A DNA stretch of 64,000 nucleotides, from contig NZ_BDBR01000027.1 in NCBI RefSeq assembly GCF_001613085.1, positions 84,588-148,587 on the forward strand, read 5' to 3'. Origin of the DNA: Nocardia salmonicida NBRC 13393. Its GTDB lineage: Bacteria > Actinomycetota > Actinomycetes > Mycobacteriales > Mycobacteriaceae. Positions 1-12,000 of this stretch are shown one piece after another (positions within the stretch are counted from its first letter, which is position 1; each line of letters begins with the position of its first letter). The translations under genes and the position numbers were made by a program. The notes under the pieces were generated by a model. It was not told the origin of the DNA and searched no databases. It saw only the letters and a list, made by a program, of their open reading frames with translations.

Positions 1-3000
1 GGCGACATCCGAGACCCGCAGCGGCCGCGTCCGCTCGTCGTCGCCGATCGGGCCGCTCGCCGCCGCGTCGATCCGCGTGGCGACGGCCGGGTCGTCGAGC
101 ACGATCCAGTCCACCGAATCGGGCAGTTGGGCACGGACCGACGACACCGTAATCCCTAGCGTCGCACGAGAATCCGACACCATCTGCTCGATCCGGCCTT
201 CGGGATAGCGTGGGTCCACCGGCACGTACGCCGCACCCGACCGCACCACCGCCCACCACGCGACGACGGACTCCGTCGACCGCGCCGCCGCCACCAGCAC
301 CGGATTCTCCGGTCCGGCGCCACGGCGGATCAGCAACCTCGCCAGTCGGTTCGATCGTTCGTCCAGCTGCTTGTACGACAGCGTGGCGTCCCCCGCGACG
401 ACGGCGATACCGTCGCCGTTGTCCCGGACGGCCGAGGTCAACACCTCCGGCAGCAATGCGGGCGGCTCCAGCGCCTCCACGGTGCGCGCCCCGACCCGGG
501 AGGTGAGCGCCGAGCGCTCGTCGGCTTCCAGCCAGTCGATATCCCCGACTACGACGGCCGGATCGTCGGCGACGGCTTCCAGTACCCGCACCAGCCGCCG
601 GACGATCGCCGCCGCGGTCGCCTCGTCGAACAGATCCCGCGCATAGGTCAGCATTCCCGACATACCCTGTGCCGCACCGGCATTGCCGGAGGAATCGGCC
701 AGCACCAGTTGCAGGTCGAACTGGATCGCCCCGGTATCCACATTCGCCCGCGTCACCCGGACGTCGGGCAGCACCACATCGACCGTCGACACGTTCTGGA
801 ATGCCAAGGCCACCTGGAACAACGGATGTCGGGCCGCCGATCGCTCCGGGTTCAACTCCTCCACGACCCGTTCGAACGGCACGTCCGCGTGCTCGAACGC
901 CAGCAGGTCCGTCTCCCGCGTGTGCATCAGCAACTCGGCGAACGGCTCGCCCGTATCCACCCGGGTCCGCAATGCCAGCGTGTTCACGAACATCCCCACC
1001 AGATCGTCCAGACCGGGCTCGCCCCGCCCCGCGACCGGGGTGCCGATCACGACGTCGTCGCTGCCGCTGAGCCGCCCCAATACCGTTGCCAGCGCGGCGT
1101 GCATCACCATGAACAGCGACGACCCCCGCGACCGGGCCAGCGCGACCAGCCGCTCGTGCAGCCTCGCACCGATCTCCACCGGTACCCGGTCTCCCGACAG
1201 CGACGCGACGGCCGGGCGTGGGCGGTCCGCCGGTAGTTCCAGCCGGTCCGGTGCACCCTCGAGGGTCGAGCGCCAGAACTCCACCTGCTGCGACATCAAC
1301 GACGCCGGATCGTCCGCGGCTCCCAGCATCTGCCGTTGCCACCACGCGTAGTCCGCGTACTGCACAGCGAGCGGTTCCCACTCCGGCGCCTGCCCGGCCA
1401 GTCGCGCGACGTAGGCCACCATCACGTCACGGGCCAGTGGCCCCATCGACTGACCGTCGCCTGCGATGTGATGGACCACGAGCACCAGCAGGAATTCGCC
1501 GGTGTCACTGTCGTGCTCGGCGCCCAGCTCGAACAATCCCACTCGCATCGGCACTCGGGCAGTCACATCGAATCCACCCCGCACGAACTCGCCCACCACC
1601 TCCGGGACCGAATCCGCGTGCACTCGCACCGGCCGCACCGGCACCGCGGGCTCGTCGAGAACGACCTGCCGCGGCTCACCGGCGGCTTCCGGATAGATCG
1701 TCCGCAATACTTCGTGGCGCGCGACCACATCGGCGAGCGCGGCACCCAGCGCTTCGGTGTCCAGCCGTCCGGACAGCCGCAGCATCACCGGAATGTTGTG
1801 CACCGCGGAGTCCGGCTCGAACCGGTTCAGGAACCACATCCGCTGCTGTGCCAGCGACAGCGGCACGGAGTCGGGGTGCACCCCCGGCAGCAGGGGCAAC
1901 CGGCCCCCACCGCTGGCCGCCGCGGCCAGCCCGGCCAATCCGCCGACGGTCGGCGCCTCGAAAACCGATCGCACCGGCACTCGCGCGTCCAGGGCCGCGC
2001 CGATGCGCGCCACCACCATCGAGGCGCTCAGCGAATCGCCGCCCAGTGCGAAGAAGTCGTCGTCGACGCCCACCTGGTCCACGTCGAGCACCTGCTCGAA
2101 GGTCCGCGCGACCAACTCTTCCAATCCTGGCGACGGCGCCCGGAATTCTCGCGTGACGGCAACCGGCTCGGGCAACCGCTCGCGATCCAGCTTCCCGTTG
2201 ACGGTCAGCGGTACCTCGTCCAGCACCATCACCGCGGACGGCACCGTGTACCGGGGTAACACCTCAGCCAGTGCCGCACGCAACTCCTCGCCCGAGACCT
2301 CCGCCCCCGGCGCGGGCACGACATAGGACACCAGCACCACCGGGTGTCCGCCGTCGCGGCGCGGCACCGTGACCGCGTACGCCACATCGGCACGCGCGTC
2401 GAGCACCGCGTCGATCTCACCCAGCTCGACCCTGGTGCCGTGCACCTTCACCTGAAAATCGTTGCGCCCCAAGAACTCCAGATCGCCGTCGGCGCCGCGG
2501 CGCACCACGTCACCGGTGCGGTACATGCGCTGCCCCGGCTCCGCGAACGGGCATGCGACGAATCGCGCCGCGGTCAACCCCCTTCGGGCGGCGTACCCGT
2601 CGGCCAAGCCGGCGCCGAACAGGTACAGCTCGCCCTCGACACCGTGTGGCACGGGCCGCAACCAGGTATCGAGGACGACGACCGCCACGGGGCCGACCGG
2701 CTTGCCGATCGTGATCGCGGCACCGGGCGTCAGTGCGCCGCTGGCGGTAGCCCAGATAGTGCTTTCGCTCGGCCCATAGAGATTGACCATGGTGCGATGC
2801 GGCGCCCACCGATCGACCAGCTCCGGCCCGACCGGCTCACCGGCGGTTGCCAGTACACGTAGCCCGTCGAGACCGTCGCACGAGATGGTCGCCAGCGCCG
2901 AGGGAGTGATCACCGCATGCGAAATATGTTCGCGCCCGATGAGATCCGCCAGCTCGGGGCCGGCGTAGACATCGGCAGGCGATACGACCAGTCGACCGCC

Positions 3001-6000
3001 CGAGCCGTGCGCCATCAACAACTCGAACACCGAGGCGTCGAAGCTGGGCGAGGCCACCTGCAGGACCACCGACATCGGGTCGACGCCGAGTATCCGCCGC
3101 TGCGCCGCGACGATATCGGCCAGACCGCGATGGCTGACGAGTACGCCCTTGGGCATACCGGTCGACCCGGAGGTATAGCTCACGTACGCGGTCTGCCCCC
3201 GTCGAATCGGTCCGTCGCGTTCGGCGTCGGTGATCGGCCCAGCGGGAACCGAGTCCTCGGCGTCGAGTATCTGTTCCTGGTCGAGGATCAGATACTCGAC
3301 GCTGTCAGGAAGACGTTCCCTGGCAAACGTGTCGGTCAACCCGAGCGCGGTTCCCGAGTCCGACAGCAGATATTCGATCCGCTCCGATGGCAGAGTCGGA
3401 TCTATCGGCAGGAACGCCGCGCCGGTCTTCGCCACGGCCCACAGGGCGAGGGTCGCCGCCAGGGATCGCGGAAGCACAGCGGCGACGACCTGTCCCCGCC
3501 GGACACCGTGCCGCAGCAGGACCCGCGCCAGCTGTGCGGATCGCTCGTCGAGTTGCCGGTAGGTCATGGCGGTGTCACCGCATCGCACGGCGATCGCGTC
3601 GGGTTCGGCGGCAGCGCGAGCGGCGAGTATCCGGTCCAGCGTGTCCGGGATCGCCTGTTCCGCAACCGAATCCGGCCATGACGGCCCCGGTTCCTCGCCG
3701 AGCGGCAGCTCGCCCAGCCGGACGTCGGGGTTGACCGCGATCCGGCCGAGCAACTCGACGAAGCGGTCGAGGATCCGGCGCGCGGCCGCGGTGTCGAATG
3801 CGCGGTCGTGGAATCGGAGGGTGATCCGCAGTCCCTGTGCTTCGCCGTGCTCGGATTGTTTCGGTTCCACGACCAGGCTCAGCGGGTACGGCGTCGCGTC
3901 GACACCGCTGAGTTCGTCCACCCGCAGGCCCGCCGAATCGATGAGTCGCTGCAGTGCCGTCCGGTCGACGGGGAACGACTGGAAAGTGATGGCGGTATCG
4001 AAGAGTTCGGGCAGGCCGACGCTGCGGTGGATCTCGGGTAGGCCGATATGGTGATGATCCAGCATGCCGGCGTGCCGCGCCTGAATGCTGGTCAGCAACG
4101 CGCGCACCGTCATGGTGGGTTCGAGCGGGACTCGCACGGGAATCGTAGTCAGGAACATACCGAGCGTCTGATCGACCAGCGGCAACTCCGGGGGCCGTCC
4201 CGACACCGCGGAGCCGAAGATCACATCGGTCTCCCCGGTCAGCACGCGCAGATTCAGAGCCCAGGCCGCGGTGACCGCCGTATTGAGGGTGACGGCCGCT
4301 TCCGCCGCCACTCGACGGAGGTCTCCGAAAAGATCTGCCGTCAGCTCGGCCCCGATCTCAGCGGTGGATACCGAACCCGCCGCGCCCACGTCGCGGGACA
4401 CCCGGGTGGGTGCGTCGACATCCGAAAAGGCTTGCTTCCATGCCGCTTTGGATGCGGCACTGTCCTGGCGTCCCAGCCAGGACAGATAGTCGCGGTAGGA
4501 GGGAGCAGGTCCGGCGGAGTCGATATGGTCGGGAGACCCGTAGTAGTCGAGCAGTTCTCGCATCAGCAGCGGCATCGACCAGCCGTCCAGGATCACATGG
4601 TGATTGGTGACGAGCAGCCGGAAGGACCCCGCGTCGAGACGGATCAGCGTCAAGCGCAGGAGCGGAGCAGCCGACAGATCGAATCCCGCCGCCGCGTCCG
4701 CCGCGGCAATCGATTCCGGGTCGGCCGGGGATTCCGCATCGCCGAGATCGATCTCTCGGAAACCGATCTCGGCATGGTCGAGCACGATCTGACACGGCCC
4801 CGCCGCGGTCTCCACGAAGGCAGCCCGCAGGATGTCGTGCCGGTCGACCACGGCCTGAGCGGCACGGCGCAGGCGCTCACCGTCGACCGCTCCGGAAAAT
4901 CCGATCATCGTCTGGACGGTGTAGTTGTCCCCGGCATCCGGGTCGAACGTCGAGTGGAAGTGCACGCCGGATTGCATGGGCGACAACGGCCATACGTCGG
5001 ACAGACCGTGGTATCGCTGCTCGAGCCGAGCGAGGTCGGGTTGTGCGAGCGCGACGAGTGGAGAGTCCGAAGCGCGATCTGTCACCGGCACCGGATCGCC
5101 GCCGGCCATCGCGGCAAGGGCGGCAACGGTCTTGCCTTCGAACACATCTCGCGGCGTGAACGTGAGCCCGGCGGATCTCGCCAGCGCCACCAGCCGCATC
5201 GAGACGATACTGTCCCCGCCGAGCGCGAAGAAGTTGCTGTCGGCGGACACGGTGTCGAGATGGAGCACCTCGGCGAAGAGTTTCGCCACGACCTGTTCGG
5301 TCCGCGTCGACGGCGTTCTGCCGCCTGCGGCGTCGGATTCGAAGGCCCGCTGCCGCAATTGTTTCCGATCGAGTTTCCCGGTGGGCGTCCGCGGCATCTC
5401 CTCGAGCTGGACGATCGCCGCGGGATTCATATATCGCGGTAGCGTGCCCGAGAGATCGTCGCCGAGTGCCGCCACATCTATCGTGGCATCCGAGGAGGAG
5501 ACGAAATAGGACACCAGAATCGGTTCGTCGGCAGGCCCCTTCACCACGACGGTGGCCACGCTCGCCACCTCCGGGTGCTGAGCCAGGTGGGCATCTATTT
5601 CCCCCGGCTCGATCCGCAGACCGTGAATCTTGACCTGCTGATCGCCCCGGCCCAGATATTCCAGTGCCAATCCGGCGCGTCCGCGGACCCAGCGCACGGA
5701 ATCACCGGTGCGGTAGATCCGCTCGCCGCGGGTGGATCGCGGATCCGCGACGAAGTGTGACGCGGTGACGCCCCGTCGATCGACGTACCCGCGGGCGAGT
5801 CCGGGCCCTCCGATATAGAGCTCGCCCACGACACCGACCGGCACCGGCCGCAGCCACGTGTCGAGAACCATCGCGGACGCGCCTGGGATCGGGCCGCCGA
5901 TCGTCACCGGCTCGCCGGGGACGACTTCCGACCCCGTTGCCCAGATCGTGCACTCGGTAGGTCCGTAATGATTCATCAGGCGTCGCCCATGGCCCCACCG

Positions 6001-9000
6001 GTTCACGGTGTCCGGCTCGGTCGCTTCGCCGACGACCGCGAGCGATGTCAACGACGGCGTCCGGGATGGATCCATGGTCTTCAGCACCGAGGGGGTGATG
6101 ATCGCGTGCGAAACCCGCTGTGCGCGAATCAAATCCTCGAGGTCGGTCCCGGCGTACACCTCCGGCGGCGCCACCACGAGAGCGGCGCCACTGCCGTGCG
6201 CCAACAGCAACTCCGACAAGCAGGCGTCGAATCCGGGCGACGCGACCTGCAACACCACCGAATCCGTACCGACGCCGAAGGCGTCGACTTGCGCCGCGAC
6301 GAGATCGGCCAGTCCTCGATGGCTGAGGTGGACCGCCTTCGGTTTGCCGGTCGATCCGGACGTATAGATCACGTATGCCGCGTTGTCGGCCGACAGCCGG
6401 TCGGCCCCGGCCGGGGGACCGGACGGACGTCGACCCTCCTGCGCGTCCGAAGCCGAAGCGTCCAGCGTCAACCAGTCGACACTATTCGGAAGCTGTGGCG
6501 CGACAGCGCTGGTCGTCACGCCCAGCCGGGTCCGGGAGTCCGATAACAACTCCTCGATCCGCGCGGCGGGATTGCCGGGATCCAACGGCAGGAAGGCGGC
6601 ACCTGTTTTCGCCACCGCCCAGATCGCCACCACCAGTTCGGCCGACCGGGGAACGGCCAACGCGACGATCGACTCCGCGCGAGCACCGTGGTCGGCCAGC
6701 AGGCGAGCGAACCCGTCGGCGCGACGCTCCAGCTCCTGATAGGTCCACGTGGCATCACCGCTGCGGACAGCAACGGCATCCGGACACTTCCGTGCGGTTC
6801 CCCACAGGATGTCGCGCAACACGAGCTCCGCGGCGGGCTCCTCCCTGCCGACCGAAAGTAGTTCCGCGCGTTCGGAATCCCAGCAGGACGAGATCGCGGC
6901 GACCTTCCGGGTGGGATACCCGACGATCTGGGTGAGCAGGAGCTCGAAGCGTTCGAGCAACGTGCGGACCTCGTCCGCATCGAATCGGTCGGCGGCGAAT
7001 TTCAGTGCCACCGTGTAGGTACCGGGCTGGTCGGCCGCGCTCGGTCGTCGGTCGCCACTCGACCGAGGCGGGGACACTTGCAAACTCAGCGGATACGGCG
7101 TGGCATCGTGGGCGTCGATGTCGACGAACCGCAAGCCGGCGTCGGAGAGATTGCGCGCCAACAGTTCCCGGTCGAGCGGATAGGACTCGAGCACCGTCGC
7201 GGTGTCGAACATATCGGTGATGCCGGTGGCCCGTTGCAGCTCGGCCAAGCCGACGTACTGGTGATCCAGCATGGCGGCCTGCTCGGATTGCACGCGGACG
7301 AGCAGCTCGCCGACGGTTTCGCCGGGTTCGAGGCGGACTCGGACGGGCAGCGTGTTGACCAGAAGCCCGACCATGCGCTCGACATCCGGAATCTGCGGCG
7401 GACGGTGCGCGATCGTATTGCCGAACACCACGTCCGACCGTCCGGTCAGCGCGGCCACCAGCAATGCCCACGCCACCTGCAAGGCCGTGTTGGCGGTGAC
7501 GCCGTGTGAGCGGCCCAGATCGAGAAGCGCGGCGGTGGTCGCGGCGTCCAGTTTCAGGTCGACCTCACCGACCTGCGCGGTGACGGACCGATCCGGCCTG
7601 TCCGTGACCCGCGTCGGACTGTCGATGCCGGCGAGCGTCTCCCGCCACGCGGCGATGGCGGCGTCGCGATCCTGAGCCTGCAGCCACTGCAGATACTCCC
7701 GGTACGAACGAGGGGGCGCGAGCTCGACGGTATCGCCGTCCGAGATATACAACGAGAGCAACTCGTGGATCAGCAGCGGCATCGACCAGCCGTCCAGCAC
7801 GAGATGGTGGTTGGTGACCAGCAACTGGAAGGTATCTACGCCGGTGCGCACGAGGTGGAACCGCACCAGCGGTGGGTGGGCCGGATCGAACGGAGCCGCG
7901 GCCGCCGTCGCGAGACGCCGAAGGGCCCGCGCCTGCCGGTCGGCATCGATGATGTCGGCGATACTCGACTCGCCCCAATCGACCTCGGTGTCGCGCAGAA
8001 CGATCTGGCGTGGCCCATCGGCACTCTCGACGAAGGCGGTCCGCAGGCTGTCGTGCCGGTCGATGAGCACCTGCGCGGCCCGCCGCATCCGGGGCCCGTC
8101 CACCTGCCCGGCGAACGTCAGCGCCACCTGCACGATGTAGCCGTCGTCGCCGTCGCGGTCGTAGACCGTGTGGAACAGCAGCCCGGACTGCAAGGCGGTG
8201 AGCGGCCACACATCGATCATCGACGGGTATTCGCCCAGCCACCGGTCGACATCGTCCTGCGCTACCGCGGTGAGCGGGAAGTCGGAGGGGGTGAAGCCGT
8301 ATCCGGTGTCGGATCGGACGTGCTCGGCAAGCGCCCCCAGGGCGCGAGCCCACAGCCCGGCGAGCTCGTCGACGTCCTCGCGGTCCAGTACCTGCGAAGC
8401 GAACTCCCAGGTCACGTCGAGTTCGAGCCCGTCGCGACCTTCCTCGGCGATCGCATTGATATCGAGCAGGGCCGGCAGCGCCATCTCCCGATCGCTCGTC
8501 GCGGTCAGTGCGGTGAACTCGGTGGTGGGCGCCCAGGGCACCGAGCGTTCGCCGACACCCACCCGCCCGAGGTAGTTGAAACTGATCTGCGGTTCGGGCA
8601 GGTCCGCGAGCTCGGCCCTGCCCTGGGGATCGAGATGACGCAGCATCTGGTAGCCGATGCCGTTGCCCGGCACCGCGCGCAACTGCTCCTTCACCTGTTT
8701 TATCGCCGTTCCAGCGCCCGTGCCGCCGGCCAGCGCGTCATCGAGATCGATATCGTTCCACTCGATCCGAACCGGGAAGCGTGTGGTGAACCAGCCCACG
8801 GTGCCGCTGAGATCGGCGCCGGGTACGGCTTGCTCCTCGCGGCCGTGCCCCTCCAGCGAGATCAACTCTCCGGCGGTCGCCGCCGTACCGCGCCTGCGCC
8901 GCCACTCTCCGAGTGCCAGTACCAGGGCCGCGAGCAGCGGATCGTTGGCGCTGCAGTGGAAGCGGTCCGGAATGGTGGTGAGAACCGCCTCGGTGACCGC

Positions 9001-12000
9001 TGCCGGAATGCGCTGATGTACCCGGCCCGCCGTGGCCCCGACGTCACGATCCGGAACGAGACGGCGCGATCCGAGTAGCTGATCACCTCGCGCGAGTACG
9101 TCTTTCCACCCGTCGAGCTCCGCCGACCGTCTGCTCGGCGCCCGCTCGACCAGGCCGTGCGCCCATCGCCGGAACGAGGTGGTGATCGGGCCGAAATCCG
9201 GTTCGCCGCCGTCGGATACCTGCGTCCAGGCCTGCGCGAGGTCGGCGAGGATGATGCGCCACGACACCACGTCGACGGCGAGATGGTGAACCACCAGCCA
9301 CATCAGGTCGGGTCCCGAGCCGTTGCGATCCCGCATCCAGACGGCTCGAACGAGCACGCCCTCGGCCGGGTCCAATCGATCCGCGGCCTGCTGTAGGTGC
9401 CGGTCGACCTCGGCGGCGTCTCGCCGATCGAGCCGAACATCGATGAGCACGGCGTCCGGGTCGACCGCTTCGCGCTCGAGTACCTCGACGTACCGATCAC
9501 CCGAATCGCCGCGCAACACCGCGCGCAGCAGGTCGTGGCGGTCCAGCAGGGCTCCCAGTGCGCGCACGAGGCCCGCCCGATCGACCCCTTCGGGCAGCTG
9601 CACGAGCGCGGCCTGCGCGAATCGGTCGTAATGACCCCGATCGAGCATCGCGCACATGATCGGCGACAACGGCATCGGTCCGACGCCGCCTCCGGGCAAC
9701 TCGTCCAACTCGGGGGTATCGCGTGCTTGCGTGGCCGTGGCAGCGGCCGCCAAGGCCGCGACGGTCTTGTGCACGAACACATCCTGGGTGGAGAAACTCA
9801 GGCCCTCGCCCTTGGCCCGCGCCACCAGCCGGATCGACAGAATGCTGTCGCCGCCCAGGGCGAAGAAGCTGTCGTCCGCCCCGACGAGCGGCACGCCGAG
9901 CACCTCGGTGAACAGCTTCGCGACCGCCTTCTCCCTGGCGGTGGCCGGCGTCCGGCCGACTGGCGCGGTCCCGAATTCCGGCTTCGGCAGAGCGCCGCGA
10001 TCAAGCTTGCCGAAGGCGTTCACCGGGAGGCGGTCCAACGGGAGGATCACCGCCGGGACCATATGCGGCGCCAGCGAATCCTGGGCGAAGCGCTCGAGTT
10101 CGAGAGGTTCGATCCGACGGCCGCTGACCGGGACCACATACGATGCCAGCACCGTCGTGCCCGCGTTGTTGTGCACCGGCACCGTCACGGAAAGATCCAC
10201 GTCCTCGTGTGTGGTGAGCACGGCGTCGATTTCACCCGGTTCGATCCGGTAGCCACGGATCTTGACCTGGAAGTCGCTGCGCCCCGCCAATTCCAGCGTC
10301 ATTTCGGCGTTGTCGCCGGTCCAGCGCGCGATGTCGCCGGTGCGGTACATCCGCTCGCCGGGGCCACCGTACGGATCCGCGACGAACCGGGCGGCGGTGG
10401 CGACGAACAGATGACTGTATCCGCGGGCCAGTCCCGGCCCGGCGAGATACAGTTCGCCCGCGGTGCCCTTCGGCACCGGTTGCAGCGTTCGGTCCAGCAC
10501 CATCGCCGAGACACCACGAATGGGGCCACCGACCAGGTGGGCGTGGTCGGGTGTCAGCATGGCGCCGACGGCGGTCACGGTGGCCTCGGTGGGACCGTAT
10601 TCGTTGTACATGGACACCGACGGCGCCCACCGCTCGATGACGTGCGGTGGACAGACGTCGCCGCCGACCACGACCACTCGCAAGTCGGTCGCCTCGTGCG
10701 GGTCCACGGTTGCCAGCATCGTGGGCGTCAGCGTCAGGTGGGTCACGTGCTCGTCTGCCAGCAGTCGCGTGAGCGGCTCGCCGCCGGTGACCTCGGGCGG
10801 CACGATCACCAGCGTGGATCCGCTCGCGAAGCAGGTCAGAAACTGTTCCATGGCGGCGTCGAAGCTGGGCGAGAGGGCATAGGACACCCGAGAGGTCGTG
10901 TCGATTCCGTACGTGGCGGCGCGATCGGCGACCAGATTCGCGAGGCCGGTGTGCGTGACCTGGACGCCTTTCGGCGCTCCGGTGGATCCCGAGGTATAGG
11001 TGATGTAAGCGATATTGGACGGCCGTAGTGGGCGGATCATGTCGCCCTCGGACATCGGTGCGCTCGCGGCGCTGCCTTCCCCCAGGGTCGCGGGGTCATC
11101 GAGAACCACAGAACGCATCGCCGACGGGAGCCGCCCGCGCAAGGCGTCGACCGTGATCGCCACGGCCGCACCGCTGTCGGCGACCATATGTTCCACACGT
11201 TTGCGCGGGTACTCGGGGTCCACCATGACGAACGCGGCCCCACATTTCGCGACCGCCCACGTCGCCACGACAGATTCGACCGAGCGTCGCAGCATGATCG
11301 CGACCGCCGTGTCCGGCCCACACCCCAGGGCTCTCAGATGGCGGGCCAGCTGCGAGGATCTGGTATCCAGCTCGCCGTACGTCATTGTCTGCCCGGCCGA
11401 GATGATCGCGCACGCACCAGGATCGCGGCGCGCGCTCTCGGTCAGGATCTCCGGAAGCAGCCGGGTTTCGACCCCGCTCGGCCCCCGCACCCGCGGCAGC
11501 GCTGACCGTTCCTGTGCGTCGAGCAGCGACAATCTGCTGACCGGGCATCCCGCTCCCCCGGCGAGGAATTCGTGCAGGAACATACGGAAGCGCCGGTGGT
11601 GACCAGTGAGCTCGTCCTGGCTGTAGACACTCGGATTTCCCTGGAAGTCGATATGTGTACTGTCTTTGCCCGCACCAGGGTAGATATTGACGAAGAGGTC
11701 GGCGGTAGGGCCTGAGGTGAGGACGTTCAGGCGGCCTGTCGTGTTACCGAGCACAACCTCGTTCTCGATCATCATGAGGTTCACGGCCGGCCCGAAGGAT
11801 ACCGCCTCGTCGCGCGCGATCCCCATATCGTGGAATATGTCTTCCTGGCGGTAGCGCTGGCGCCGAAGTGCGCTCGTCAACTCGCTTTGCACAGCGGCGA
11901 TCAGTTCGCCGACGCTGCGGCCCGCGACCCGCACCCGCAGCGGGACGACGTTCGCCACCATCCCCCCGGAACGGCGCAGCACGGCAGAGTGCCGACCCGA

